Source: Bacteroidota bacterium (GTDB taxonomy: Bacteria; Bacteroidota; Bacteroidia; Chitinophagales; JADJOU01). From it: 64,000 bases of DNA. Shown here piece after piece: positions 38,502 to 48,874 of the stretch (the first letter of the stretch is position 1; each line of letters starts with the position of its first letter). Made by a program: the position numbers and the translations under genes. The notes beneath the pieces are model-generated. The model saw nothing but the letters and a program-made list of their open reading frames with translations, was not told the DNA's origin and searched no databases. The stretch spans positions 124,001-188,000 of the forward strand of contig JADJOU010000004.1 in NCBI GenBank assembly GCA_016713645.1. Reading direction: 5' to 3'.

Positions 38502-39357
38502 CTATACTAGCACATTGTCGATAAAGGCGAACATCTCCTGCCCATGCTGCAATCAAAATAACGCAATCTAGTTTCATATCTTGACCGGGTTCTATCATAT
38601 GCAAGTTCTCCGCATTTCTGATTTCTAGGTATTCAAGTTTTATATTGGGAAATTGAATAATCTTTTGTTTAGCTTGTTCTATCAATATTTCCATCGACAT
38701 CTCATGTATATGATCGCGCATCCAAAAAAGCACTTTACTTAAAATAAGCGCTTCTTCTCTGGTCTGGCTATTCAATCTTGCATTCCTGCTGCTCATGGCC
38801 AATCCATCGGATTCTCTATGCGTAGGACAAGTAATGATTTCCAAGGCTAAGGCTTTTAATTCCACCATTTTTTTGATGATTAAAACTTGCTGATAATCCT
38901 TGAGTCCGAGATACATTTTATTAGGATGAACAATGCGAATCAATCGCTCGACGACTATCGCAACCCCATCAAAATGACCTGGCCTCATAGCGCCTTCTAA
39001 GGTGGTTCCAATAAATCCAAAGTCCAATTTTTCAGTTGGACTGTCTTGGGGAGGATAGATTTCTTTCACATCAGGAAGGAATAAGACGTCACAGCCGATT
39101 TGCTCGAGCAATCGAATATCCTTATCTATGGTAATGGGATATTTAGTGAAGTCATCCGCATTGTTGAATTGTTTTGGATTGACAAATATACTGCAAACGG
39201 TGAGGGTGTTTTCAGCCTTGCTTCGCTCAATCAGGGATAAATGGCCTTCATGCAGGGCTCCCATGGTGGGGACAAAGCCGATAGAGGCATTATTTTTCAA
39301 ATAAGCTTGTAAATCGACTATTTTCTTGAAAAGGCGCAAATCGTGGTTTTTTGACAA
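38502..39357 (-). CDS. panC: Pantothenate synthetase
   Basis: Joins pantoate and beta-alanine using ATP. The HIGH-type motif is in FVPTMGALHEGHLSLIE, then IFVNPKQFNNADDF, GHFDGVAIVVERLI, and the KMSKS-like loop AMSSRNARL. The frame at the C-terminus reads on to 38440 and overlaps glmM, but this is caused by one extra A/T in the run 38523-38525. Removing it gives Gly-Asp-Val-Arg-Leu-Ile-Asp-Asn-Val-Leu-Val and a stop at 38502-38504, as in other PanC. The corrected length is about 285 residues. It is divergent from the starch-synthase-like gene across a 101-bp promoter region. Confidence 0.93.
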
Positions 39358-39426
39358 AAAAAGGGAATTTTAACAAGAATTTATCAAATATTTCATAGTT
39401 TAATAAAAAAATCACTATAATTTTTG

Positions 39427-39434
39427 TATCTTTG
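39427..39434 (+). promoter_or_regulatory. -7 box TATCTTTG of the starch-synthase-like / DUF4270 pair
   Basis: Perfect TAnnTTTG, 24 bp upstream of the ATG at 39459. Confidence 0.55.
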
Positions 39435-39458
39435 CACTTCAAAAAATTGCATTAGAAG

Positions 39459-40291
39459 ATGGAAAAGAAGCGATTGCTCATTGTAACACCCGAACTACAG
39501 CCTTATAACGAACTCAGTGATATAGCGAATTTGATAACTTCTCTGCCCAATCAATTAGCGGCCTTAGACTATGATATTAGGATTTTAATGCCAAAATTTG
39601 GTACCATCAACGAAAGAAGGCATAAATTGCACGAAGTCGTGCGTTTGAGCGGTATCAATGTCGTTTTCAATGATGAAGATTTCCCAATGATGATCAAGGT
39701 GGCTTCGCTCCCTGGCTCTAAATATAGATTGCAAATTTACTTTTTGGACAATGATGAATTCTTCAAGAGAAAATCTGATTTTCATCATGAAGATGGAACC
39801 TTCTTTGAAGCTAACGGCGATCGATCCATATTCTTTAATAGAGGCGTTTTAGATACAGTGAAGAAATTCGGTTGGGCGCAGATGTGGTTTTATGCCACGG
39901 ATGGTTTACAAGCCTATTGCCAATGTATATCAAAACTTTGTATAGTTCTGATCCACTTTTTGCAAATTCACAAGTTGTTTACTCTATCTACAATAAAGCA
40001 TTTGATGGCGAAATCGGCAACGATTACCATAATAAAGCATTGTTGGACAACCACATTAAAAAGAACCACATCACACCATATGGCGCTGCTGACCATAAGG
40101 GACTCAATATGGGCGCAATTCACTTCTCTGATGGTGTCATCCTCGCAGGAGACAATATCGAAAAAGAAGTAATGCAATTTGCAACGAAATCTGGCAAGCC
40201 CCTCTTTAAATTGAGCGACAATGATGAGGTTTCTGAAAACTATTTAGATTTTCTTAAAACGGTAGAAGAAGCGGTTGATGCGACAGCATAG
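39459..40291 (+). CDS. Short glycogen/starch synthase catalytic-domain-like protein, one frameshift
   Basis: N-terminal LLIVTPELQPYNELSDIANL and DYDIRILMPKFG match the GT5 glycogen-synthase N-terminal Rossmann domain; the second part continues DVVLCHGWFTSLLPMYIK and LNMGAIHFSDGVILAG. A missing C near 39879 splits the gene; repaired it reads Gly-Trp-Ala-Pro-Asp-Val-Val. The joined length of about 277 residues lacks the C-terminal GT-B half, as is usual for this Bacteroidota group next to panC. It may not be an active synthase; its true role is unknown. It overlaps the DUF4270 start by 14 bp. Confidence 0.83.
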
Positions 40292-41579
40292 AAGTTTTGT
40301 TCATTTATTCTTATGGTCGGTGATTATTTCTATTTGGGGAATGGTTTCGTCATGCAATGAACAAAATATCCCAGACCCGAATAATTCCAATTCTTCCCTT
40401 CACGGCACCATCGATACTTTCACCGTAACCGGTCATACTGTATTTGACACAGGCTATGTCGTCAATGCCCTTTTACAATCTCCCTTGGGCGTGCTCAATG
40501 ACAATGTATTTGGCAAGACCTATGCAAATATTTATACCAATTTTGAATTGCCCTTTGCGGATGTCAATTTGACCAATCCAATTTTCGATTCAATTGTGCT
40601 CTGCTTGGCCTATAATGGCACCATTGGACTCAATACCCAGCCAATCAATATTCAAATCAATAAATTGGCCAATAAATTAGAGCAGAAGACGTATTTCAAT
40701 CAAGCGAATTTAGTTTCCAATGCAACTGTCATCGGCAATTTGAACAATTTTATTCCCAATAGAACAGATAGTGTAATCGTAAATGGAATCAAAGAAGCGC
40801 CGCAAATGAGGATTCGCTTGAGCGATGCCCTCGGACTCGATATCTTGAGTCAGAATGGACAATCAGCGCTCAGCACGAGCACCAATTTTCAAAATTTTTT
40901 CAACGGATTGTATATCCAAGCTTTGAATAATACCACAGGAAATGGAATGAGCTACTTTGCTATGTTTCATCCTAGAACGCGATTGGCGCTGTATTATCAC
41001 TCGAATAATGGATTTGCAAACGTATTGGAATTTCCCATCAGCATCAATGCTAATTTTGTGAATCAATATATTCACGATAGAAGCGGTGCTAGTATGACTA
41101 TTAATACCAATAACCCTCAAGGAGATGATTTGCTTTATTTACAGGGATGCGAAGGAACAAGGGTAAAATTGAATTTGGGCAATCCTGCCTCTTTTAAGAA
41201 TTTAATCATTGCCAAAGCGGAACTCATCTTGACGGTAGATCAAAATATACAAGGCCTTCCGAGCAAGCTCTTCTTAGATTATGAAGATAGTGTGGGAAAT
41301 CGACTCAATTTATACGACTATGCCTATAATCAGAATATTTTTAATGGCAATGTCTCGAGCAACCTAATTGATGGCAAACTCGTCTACATGTATAAGTTTG
41401 ATTTGACAAAACATTTGCACGGATTAAAAGATGGCAATATCAAGAAATCGGATATCTATCTCTATGCTGGTGACTTGGTGGTGAGCAATTACAGTTCTAA
41501 GTATAAAGCAGAGCGAATTGTTTTGGGAGGCAACAAACCTCAGTCAAAAATCAGATTAAAAATAACATATCTAAAATAG
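40278..41579 (+). CDS. DUF4270 lipoprotein
   Basis: About 433 residues. Starts MRQHRSFVHLFLWSVIISIW with a lipobox ending SSC (Cys about residue 26), so it is lipid-anchored. The body (ALLQSPLGVLNDNVFGKTYA, LTNPIFDSIVLCLAYNG, and the closing AERIVLGGNKPQSKIRLKI) is typical DUF4270, a beta-rich family found only in Bacteroidota as far as I know, of unknown role. ATG 40278 is preferred to the TTG one codon earlier. It overlaps the upstream gene and is followed by glmS after 62 bp, the common order in the phylum. Confidence 0.88.
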   Translation: MRQHRSFVHLFLWSVIISIWGMVSSCNEQNIPDPNNSNSSLHGTIDTFTVTGHTVFDTGYVVNALLQSPLGVLNDNVFGKTYANIYTNFELPFADVNLTNPIFDSIVLCLAYNGTIGLNTQPINIQINKLANKLEQKTYFNQANLVSNATVIGNLNNFIPNRTDSVIVNGIKEAPQMRIRLSDALGLDILSQNGQSALSTSTNFQNFFNGLYIQALNNTTGNGMSYFAMFHPRTRLALYYHSNNGFANVLEFPISINANFVNQYIHDRSGASMTINTNNPQGDDLLYLQGCEGTRVKLNLGNPASFKNLIIAKAELILTVDQNIQGLPSKLFLDYEDSVGNRLNLYDYAYNQNIFNGNVSSNLIDGKLVYMYKFDLTKHLHGLKDGNIKKSDIYLYAGDLVVSNYSSKYKAERIVLGGNKPQSKIRLKITYLK

Positions 41580-41641
41580 AAAGGACTTATTGAACAAACT
41601 ATACTTTTATTCAATCATTAAAAATATTAAATTTCAATAGT

Positions 41642-43483
41642 ATGTGTGGAATAGTTGGATACATAGGAAATAGAAATGCTTTTCCCATCTTGATTAAAGG
41701 TTTGAAGAGATTGGAATACCGCGGATATGAGAGTGCGGGCGTTGCCATTTACAGCAAGGAAATCAATACAGACAAAGAAGCGGGCAAAGTCGCTGACTTG
41801 GAAAGAGTCGCTGAAGGCCAAGATCAAGGCGGAACTTTGGGCATTGGTCATACGAGATGGGCAAACCATGGCGAACCCAACTATAAGAATTCGCATCCAC
41901 ACTATTCTGAAAATAAGCGCATCGTTTTAATTCACAATGGAATTATCGAAAACTACGCATCGATTAAGGCCGAGATGATTAAACGCGGCTACGTATTCAA
42001 TTCAGATACCGATACAGAAGCTTTGGTGCACCTCATCGATGAAATTCAAAAGAACGAAAAATGCGAATTGGACGAAGCCGTCCGTTTGGCGCTGAATGAA
42101 GTGACTGGAGCCTATGCCATTGCCGTATTTTCTAAAGACAATCCAGATCGATTGATCGGCGCGCGTAAAGGAAGTCCATTGGTCGTGGGAATCGGAGATA
42201 AAGAATTTTTCTTAGCATCTGATGCATCGCCCATTATTGAATATACCAAGAACGTAATTTACCTCGATGATGAGGAAATGGCCATCATGGATAGAGACGG
42301 CAATATCACCGTTAAGACCATTCAAAATGTCGTCAAAACGCCATATATCCAAGAATTGGAATTGAAATTGGAAGCCATCGAAAAAGGCGGCTATGAGCAT
42401 TTCATGTTGAAAGAGATACACGAGCAACCGAAATCTATTTTTGACAGTGTGCGTGGAAGATTGGATGCCATCAAGGGCATCGTTCGATTGGGCGGCATGA
42501 GTGAATATGAAAATAGAATCCTCAAAGCAGATCGAATCATCATCATAGCTTGCGGAACTAGTTGGCATGCTGGTCTCGTGGCAGAGTATTTATTTGAAGA
42601 CCTCGCGCGCGTGCTTGTAGAAGTGGAATACGCTTTAGAATTTAGATATAGAAATCCTGTTTTATCCGAGAAAGATGTGGTCATTGCCATATCACAAAGC
42701 GGGGAGACGGCAGATACTTTGGCTGCCATGGAATTGGCTAAGTCAAAGGGCTGTTTGGTTTTAGGTGTCTGCAATGTAGTGGGCTCTTCCATTCCTCGAA
42801 TGTCTCATGCGGGTTGTTATACCCATGCTGGTCCAGAAATCGGGGTGGCATCAACGAAGGCATTCACGGCGCAAGTCTCTGTGCTCACTTTGATGGCATT
42901 GTGGATGGCACATAAGAAAGGAACGATATCCGATGGCAGATTTAGAGAAATCGCCACTGAATTGGAGAATATCCCGAGTAAAATTCAAAAGACGCTTGAG
43001 CATTGCGATGCACAAGTAAAGTATATCTCCGAAATCCTCAAAGATTCCAATAACTTCTTGTATTTGGGTAGGGGATATAATTTCCCAGTGGCCTTAGAGG
43101 GTGCCTTGAAATTGAAAGAGATTTCCTATATTCATGCGGAGGGATATCCTGCTGCGGAGATGAAACACGGTCCGATTGCCTTGATCGATGCAGAAATGCC
43201 GGTAGTGGTCATCGCCAATAATCAAAGTGCCTATGAAAAAATCATCAGCAATATCCAAGAGGTCATAGCCCGCAAAGGCCGTGTATTGGCTATCGTTTCA
43301 GAAGATGATGTAATCATCGAGGGTATGGCAGAATTCACGATTAAAGTGCCACAGACCGAAGAATGCCTATCGCCACTTTTATCGACGATACCGCTTCAAT
43401 TGCTCTCTTATTATATCGCGACAATGCGCGGTTGTAATGTAGACCAGCCGAGAAATTTGGCGAAGAGTGTGACGGTGGAATAA
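41642..43483 (+). CDS. glmS: Glutamine-fructose-6-phosphate aminotransferase (isomerizing)
   Basis: 613 residues, complete. Begins MCGIVGYIGNRNAF with the N-terminal nucleophile Cys2 of the glutaminase domain (GIGHTRWANHGEPN follows). Two SIS domains then bind fructose-6-phosphate: ACGTSWHAGLVAEY, ISQSGETADTLAAM, GPEIGVASTKAFTAQ, and the end QPRNLAKSVTVE. Makes glucosamine-6-phosphate, the substrate of GlmM in this window. I see no glmS ribozyme in the 62 bp upstream, as expected outside Firmicutes. No break was seen. Confidence 0.97.
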   Translation: MCGIVGYIGNRNAFPILIKGLKRLEYRGYESAGVAIYSKEINTDKEAGKVADLERVAEGQDQGGTLGIGHTRWANHGEPNYKNSHPHYSENKRIVLIHNGIIENYASIKAEMIKRGYVFNSDTDTEALVHLIDEIQKNEKCELDEAVRLALNEVTGAYAIAVFSKDNPDRLIGARKGSPLVVGIGDKEFFLASDASPIIEYTKNVIYLDDEEMAIMDRDGNITVKTIQNVVKTPYIQELELKLEAIEKGGYEHFMLKEIHEQPKSIFDSVRGRLDAIKGIVRLGGMSEYENRILKADRIIIIACGTSWHAGLVAEYLFEDLARVLVEVEYALEFRYRNPVLSEKDVVIAISQSGETADTLAAMELAKSKGCLVLGVCNVVGSSIPRMSHAGCYTHAGPEIGVASTKAFTAQVSVLTLMALWMAHKKGTISDGRFREIATELENIPSKIQKTLEHCDAQVKYISEILKDSNNFLYLGRGYNFPVALEGALKLKEISYIHAEGYPAAEMKHGPIALIDAEMPVVVIANNQSAYEKIISNIQEVIARKGRVLAIVSEDDVIIEGMAEFTIKVPQTEECLSPLLSTIPLQLLSYYIATMRGCNVDQPRNLAKSVTVE

Positions 43484-43507
43484 TTATTCCCATCAATGCT
43501 ATATAAC

Positions 43508-43615
43508 TTATCGCTTTCTATAAATCTCTCCACGAGATTTTAATTTAACTATATATAAACCTGATTGAATCTGGGAAGATTTCCATTTGATGGCATGACA
43601 GTTTATTTGTTGCAT
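43508..43615 (-). pseudogene. Remnant of a T9SS C-terminal sorting domain
   Basis: A short minus-strand frame of 35 codons ends SGLYIVKLKSRGEIYRKR and stop. The pattern Gly-(Leu/Ile)-Tyr-hydrophobic-Val-Lys-Leu followed by a basic end is that of T9SS type A sorting domains. Nothing upstream continues it in frame: a stop precedes the methionine. It may be the tail of a deleted secreted-protein gene, or the real end of the small exported gene at 43690-44043 if further indels hide the link. Too short to be sure. Confidence 0.4.
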
Positions 43616-43689
43616 TTACTTTGTGCATACTACTTAAATTTATCTTGAGTTATAATACAACGATGCTGAAACTGTGGTTAAGAAAAAAA

Positions 43690-44043
43690 TCAACCCTTCA
43701 ACAACAACAACTGCGACATAACCATTTTTTTTATATGAAAAAAGGGCATATGCTTCAACCGCTCTATGAGATGGAGTTTCTTCGGATTCTTATTATCTCT
43801 TTTTGCAAATGGATCTTTCGCAGGATCTTCTAACAATTCAATTAAAGCAATATTAGAATCGATGGTATGGTAGATATCAGCATTGACCACAAAGTTTTCT
43901 TTCACGATTAAATTGCTATCTACTTCCGTGGAATCATCTTCTGCGATAATCATGGAATCAATTTTTACTTGACTAGGCAAAACTGTTTGCGCATGCGCAT
44001 AAAAAAAAGATAGATTGAAAAATATGAAAATGATTTGTTTCAA
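43690..44043 (-). CDS. Small exported protein of unknown function
   Basis: 117 residues with a signal peptide (IIFIFFNLSFFYAHAQ, cleavage near residue 19). The body is acidic (EDDSTEVDSNLIVKENFVVN) then basic (KRDNKNPKKLHLIERLKHM). No domain is recognised. It may be truncated by an indel near 43690, because a T9SS sorting-domain tail lies 75 bp downstream on the same strand. The upstream desaturase gene stops 32 bp away. Confidence 0.5.
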   Translation of the reverse strand: MKQIIFIFFNLSFFYAHAQTVLPSQVKIDSMIIAEDDSTEVDSNLIVKENFVVNADIYHTIDSNIALIELLEDPAKDPFAKRDNKNPKKLHLIERLKHMPFFHIKKMVMSQLLLLKG

Positions 44044-44075
44044 TACATTTAGCTTTTTATTAAAAGTGTAAATGT

Positions 44076-44843
44076 TTATGCGTTCGTCTGTCCTTCTTTG
44101 GCTATCTTGACAATGCCTAGCAGCGAGAATAGTTTGATGGTTGGATAGGCGAAATCGATTTCAAACCACTTCTTAGAGAATTTCAAAGACTCAGGGTGCT
44201 TGTGGTGGTTATTTTGATACAATTCACCCAATAAAAACAAGCCCCATGGTTCACCATTGGTTGATTTATCTGGTGTATTGTAATTTCTATAGCCATATTT
44301 ATGACCAATCCAATTCACAGCAGCTCCTTGCACTGGCCCGATGAGGTAGTGAATCGGCAATAGCAATAGGAAGAATGGGCTTGCGCCCGGTGCTTCTAAT
44401 ATAAAAATGACATAGAGGTAAAACAATGAATATAGCGTGCCAAAGGTAATTCTAGTGACTTTATGGTCTCCAAATTGATCCAAAGCATCCCAAACAGGTA
44501 AATTATTGGCAAATTCTTTTTCTGGAAAGGTTCGCTTGGCAACCAAGTCTCCATAGATTCTACCCGTATGTCTCATCATGGTGATGACATCTTCAAAGAA
44601 ATGCGGTGAATGTGGATCTTTCTCTGTATCGCTGTAGGCATGGTGCATACGGTGCATAACAGCATAGGCTCTTGGCACTAAATACGAACTGCCCATAAAC
44701 AACCAAGTGAGGAAATGGAAAATTTTCTCCACGGTCGGGCTCATCGTAATCATCTGATGGGAACTGTATCTATGTAAGAAAAAAGTATGAAAGAAGAGGG
44801 ATATAAACCAATGAGAGAAGAAGAAAATCAATAATATTTCCAT
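44076..44843 (-). CDS. Acyl-CoA/acyl-lipid desaturase (fatty acid desaturase family)
   Basis: About 255 residues from the ATG at 44843 (MEILLIFFFSHWFISLFFH), chosen because a perfect -7 box lies just upstream; a longer frame to 44915 would overlap the promoter. Three histidine boxes typical of membrane di-iron desaturases: HRYSSHQM, HRMHHAYSD and NNHHKHPES, plus four hydrophobic stretches. It introduces a double bond into acyl chains at the membrane; positional specificity is unknown. Divergent from ychF. Confidence 0.88.
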   Translation of the reverse strand: MEILLIFFFSHWFISLFFHTFFLHRYSSHQMITMSPTVEKIFHFLTWLFMGSSYLVPRAYAVMHRMHHAYSDTEKDPHSPHFFEDVITMMRHTGRIYGDLVAKRTFPEKEFANNLPVWDALDQFGDHKVTRITFGTLYSLFYLYVIFILEAPGASPFFLLLLPIHYLIGPVQGAAVNWIGHKYGYRNYNTPDKSTNGEPWGLFLLGELYQNNHHKHPESLKFSKKWFEIDFAYPTIKLFSLLGIVKIAKEGQTNA

Positions 44844-44856
44844 GAATTTTTTTTTG

Positions 44857-44864
44857 CAAAGATA
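44857..44864 (-). promoter_or_regulatory. -7 box TATCTTTG of the desaturase gene
   Basis: Perfect TAnnTTTG on the minus strand, 13 bp upstream of ATG 44843. Confidence 0.55.
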
Positions 44865-44926
44865 GTCAAAATTGAACAATCTTTCTTTTCCTAAACCATT
44901 ATTTAGCAGATTCAATTATCTAATCC

Positions 44927-44934
44927 TATATTTG
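44927..44934 (+). promoter_or_regulatory. -7 box TATATTTG of ychF
   Basis: Perfect TAnnTTTG, 19 bp upstream of ATG 44954; divergent from the desaturase promoter 63 bp away. Confidence 0.55.
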
Positions 44935-44953
44935 CGCCTCTAAAAAAATCTCT

Positions 44954-46050
44954 ATGGCTTTAAAATGCGGAATTGTTGGCTTACCAAATGTTGGGAAATC
45001 GACCATATTTAATGCATTGACCAATGCAAAAGCGCAAGCGGCAAATTTTCCTTTCTGTACTATTGAACCGAACATCGGGGTGATTACCGTTCCTGATGAG
45101 CGATTGGTTCGTTTGACTGAATTGGTCGTACCTGAAAAAGTTCAACCGACTACCGTCGAAATCGTGGATATCGCGGGTTTGGTAAAAGGTGCCAGTAAGG
45201 GCGAGGGATTGGGCAATCAATTCTTGGGAAATATCCGAGAAACCGATGCCATCTTGCATGTGGTGCGCTGTTTTGATGACCCGAATGTAATTCACGTAGA
45301 CGGCTCTGTCAATCCTGTTAGAGACAAGGAAATCATCGATATTGAATTGCAGTTGAAAGACTTGGACACCGTAGAGAAGTCGATTGGAAAATATGAAAAA
45401 CAAGCCAAAGCGGGCGATAAACAAGCGCAGGTGGCTTATGATTTGCTCAAACAATTCAAAGAAGTATTAGAAGAGGGAAAATCGGCACGTGTCATTAAAA
45501 CGGGAGAGGAGCACGCATCAATATTGAAACAAATCAATTTATTGACCGTAAAGCCAGTGCTCTATGTCTGCAATGTAGATGAGGCCAGTGCCAAGAATGG
45601 CAATGCCTTTGTTGAGCAATTGAAAGAAGCGGTGAAAGATGAGGTGCGGAAGTGATGATCATCAGTGCCGCCATTGAAGCTGATATCGCTCAATTGGATT
45701 CTTACGAAGATAAGGTAGCGTTTTTGGCAGATTTGGGATTAGAAAAATCAGGCGTGGAAATACTCATCGCCAAGGCATATAAATTGTTGAAATTAATCAC
45801 TTATTTCACGGCTGGTGTAAAAGAAGTTAGGGCTTGGACCATTGAAGATGGTTTTTTAGCGCCACAAGCAGCTGGTGTAATACACACGGATTTTGAAAAG
45901 GGATTTATTCGCGCAGAAGTCATCGCATACAACGATTTCAGCACATTGGGTTCCGAAGCGAAATGCAAAGAAGCGGGCAAATTGCGCGTAGAGGGCAAGG
46001 AGTATTTAGTGAAAGATGGTGATGTAATGCATTTTAGGTTTAACGTCTAA
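44954..46050 (+). CDS. ychF: Redox-regulated ATPase YchF (Obg-like), one frameshift
   Basis: G1 motif GIVGLPNVGKSTIFNAL, Obg-type G3 VDIAGLVKGASKGEGLGNQF, the G4 region of this ATP-using family (LYVCNVDE), and a C-terminal TGS domain (VRAWTIEDGFLAPQAAGVIH ... HFRFNV). YchF binds ribosomes and is linked to stress response. One G is missing near 45643-45645, splitting the gene; repaired it reads Asp-Glu-Gly-Ala-Glu-Val-Met-Ile-Ile-Ser. Joined length is about 366 residues, normal. A consensus error is likely. Confidence 0.95.
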
Positions 46051-46064
46051 TTTGTAATCTACTA

Positions 46065-48325
46065 TTACTCAACCATAATCTTTTCGTGGAATACTTCATC
46101 TCCCATTCGAATGCGCATGATATATAAGCCTTTGGGAAGGTCGGTGAATGATATAGAATCCATGGATTCAACCCTTTTTGCAAAGCACATTTTACCAATT
46201 TCGTTGTAGATTTCTACTTGAGCAAATTGATTTTCAGCCAATCGAATATGTATTAAACCACTTGTGGGATTTGGATAGACCGCATATTTCACTGTTGCAA
46301 TTAGATGGATATGATTGGGTTCTTCGATGATTATTACGGTATCTGCCGTTGAATCAAATTTAGCAAATGAGTATAAATTTAATCCTCCCGCCTCAGTTCC
46401 AATCAAGATTTCCATTGCACCATCACTGTTCAAATCAGCCATCGCGATATTGGTGCGCTCTTTAAATCTATCTGGTATGAGGTCTTTGGAAACCCTTTTA
46501 AAACTGCCTTTTGAGAGACTATCTAGATCAATTTTGAATTGAAATATTTCACCACTGACATTGCTTACAAATAGATAGGACGTCTTGCTTGAATCAATAG
46601 AATATACGGTGGGAGAGGCGTATAGGTCAAAATAAATTTCTTTAACGCTGTCTGCGACATTGATATTCCCCAATCGGGTATTTACTTTTGATGTGTCAAA
46701 GAAAGGCCAGGTGGGACTTGTCAATCCAGGAAGGTAATGAATATTGCCATCTAAGTCGCCCACCAATAAATCTAGTTTTCCATCGAGATTGATATCTGCT
46801 AAGTGCGGATGAGCATGCATGATATCATTGAGTTGGGGCAATAAGATTTGAATATTTGGGAAAGTCAATTCATTGTTGACTTTGACACCTTGCGCATAGA
46901 ATAACTTTCCACCGCCTGTGCCATACAATAAATCTGGAATCGTATCGCGGTTGAGGTCGCCAAAACATGGATGCACATTGTAATTCCATTGAGACTTGAT
47001 ATTGGCATAATTTGAATTGACGAGCGTATATTTAGGGAATTTCTTGGTGCCCGTATTTTTAAATAAACTGAAAGTAGAATACAAATTGCTCGGCGTATCG
47101 AAGTTGAAATCATTGCTCACAACGATATCCATCAAACTATCGAAATTATAATCTACAAAAGCAGGACGCGCAGCCCTTCCAAAATCGAGGAGGTGGTCAA
47201 ACATAAAGCTATCCGTTTGATAGATAAATTTTGAAGTATCGCCTTTAGGAATGTTTTTATAGAACGCTGCTTTCTTATTGCCCTGATTGAGTGCTTGATC
47301 ATGCGCGGTGACAATCATATCTCTATTCCCATCATTATCGACATCCATCCAATAGCCCATGGGAAAAAGTTTGTCGATTGGTTTGGAATAGGATGGATAA
47401 ACAATCGATGATTCAAGCATTTTAGCGGCTTTAAGGCTGCCATTGTTTTTGCCATAGAGGGCATAATTATAAGATACATCGCCAATGAGAATTTCATAGT
47501 CATTGTCTTTATCTTCATCAAATACCCAAAGGGAATTTCCTCCATGTCTGCTGCCCGCTTTGGGTGTTTTAGGAGGAGCGATTGCATCGATGGTATCGCT
47601 TCCACAAGTGTTTTTAAGCATTTCTAATGGCATGTACTGCATGCTGAATTTCCCCCAGCACATGGCTTGATATTTATAATCAAGTGAATCCATGGAAAGT
47701 TTTTTTCTTTGACCATGCTTTTGTATAAAGAGACTTTATTGTCTAAAAGGGAGATGGCCATAATATCCATATCCCCATCGCGGTCAATATCTGCAATGGC
47801 AGGCATATCGGTATAACTCACCCAAATATTCACCATTCCACCCCAATTCTCAAAATTTTCTGCGAAGAGCAAATCAGTTGCTTTCACAAATTCAATGGTA
47901 TTGTCGGGTTTTCTGATTGCCTTGTACACTTTGAGTCCACCTGATGTATACGCGAATATATCTTTTAGACTATCGCCTGTATAATCGCGCAATAGGGCAA
48001 AATTGGTGATGTCTTTTGGGAAATAAGCTTCGTATTTATATTGATAGGAATAATTGGTTTTTGGATTATTGGTGTTCTTATTGATAAAGGTGAGGGATCG
48101 ATTATTCGTCCTATCGAAGATATAGAGGTCTTTGAGCCCATCATTGTTTAAATCGATTTGAGAAAAGATGGGATTGCCCCAATTGCCACCCAGTGGGTTT
48201 TCAATTTCAGCGCCATTGACAATGAAAGGAATTTTAGGTACGCGAAAAATTGTATTGGTCTGGCTATTTAATTGGATTAAATGGCAAGAGAAAAAGAATG
48301 CAAGCAGTAAAGTATAAATTCTCAT
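46065..48325 (-). CDS. FG-GAP repeat protein with T9SS sorting domain, one frameshift
   Basis: About 754 residues when joined at the T run 47700-47706 (one A missing on the coding strand, restoring Lys-Lys-Leu-Ser-Met-Asp-Ser-Leu). Signal peptide LLLAFFFSCHLIQLNSQ. FG-GAP loops include DLNNDGLKDLYIFDR, DIDRDGDMDIMAISL, DVDNDGNRDMIVTAHD and DINLDGKLDLLVGDLDG. The C-terminal 75 residues (YPNPTSGLIHIRL ... KGLYIMRIR) are a T9SS sorting domain. Probably an exported calcium-binding beta-propeller; ligand unknown. Confidence 0.85.
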
Positions 48326-48391
48326 AGTCTTTAGGTCGGACGAAAATGTCTACTACAAATTTATTGAATAAAATGAACTTAAATGAATATT

Positions 48392-48865
48392 TTATTCGTG
48401 GTGATAGGGCAGATGGTGAATTATGGAGTAGGCTCTGTATAATTGCTCTGCAAATATCATCCGAATCATTTGATGTGAAAAGGTCAATGGGGAAAGGCTC
48501 AATTTCTCTTTGGATCTTGCATAGACTTCCTCGCTGAATCCATAGGCCCCGCCAATGATAAAGACCAATGTTTTAGTGGAAAGGTTTTGTTTTTTTAGGA
48601 TAAAATCTGCCAATTGCATGGAAGTATACATCTTGCCCTTATCATCTAATAGGACAATGTGGTCGCCATTTTCGAGTAGTTTGATGATCTCTTCTCCTTC
48701 TTTTTTCTTCAATTCCTCCATGGATAAATTTTTCGCATTCTTTATATCTTTTATTGGGATAAATTCAAAAGATACGAAGTTTTTCAACCGCTTGGAATAC
48801 TCCTCTAATCCTTCTTGAATAAAGGATTGTGATGTATGAGCCATGGCGATTAATTTTATTTTCAA
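48392..48865 (-). CDS. rlmH: 23S rRNA (pseudouridine(1915)-N(3))-methyltransferase
   Basis: 157 residues. SPOUT-fold methyltransferase that methylates pseudouridine 1915 of 23S rRNA. Marks: MKIKLIAMAHTS, the central DDKGKMYTSMQLADF, the SAM knot FIIGGAYGFSEEVYA, and the substrate tail LTFSHQMIRMIFAEQLYRAY, ending HLPYHHE. Complete and unbroken; 9 bp upstream of the start lies the stop of the dioxygenase gene. Confidence 0.95.
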   Translation of the reverse strand: MKIKLIAMAHTSQSFIQEGLEEYSKRLKNFVSFEFIPIKDIKNAKNLSMEELKKKEGEEIIKLLENGDHIVLLDDKGKMYTSMQLADFILKKQNLSTKTLVFIIGGAYGFSEEVYARSKEKLSLSPLTFSHQMIRMIFAEQLYRAYSIIHHLPYHHE

Positions 48866-48874
48866 AATGTTGGT

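Noticed and set aside
41580..41641. glmS ribozyme upstream of glmS
   Set aside because: Only 62 bp separate the genes and no ribozyme core is visible; the element is known from Firmicutes.
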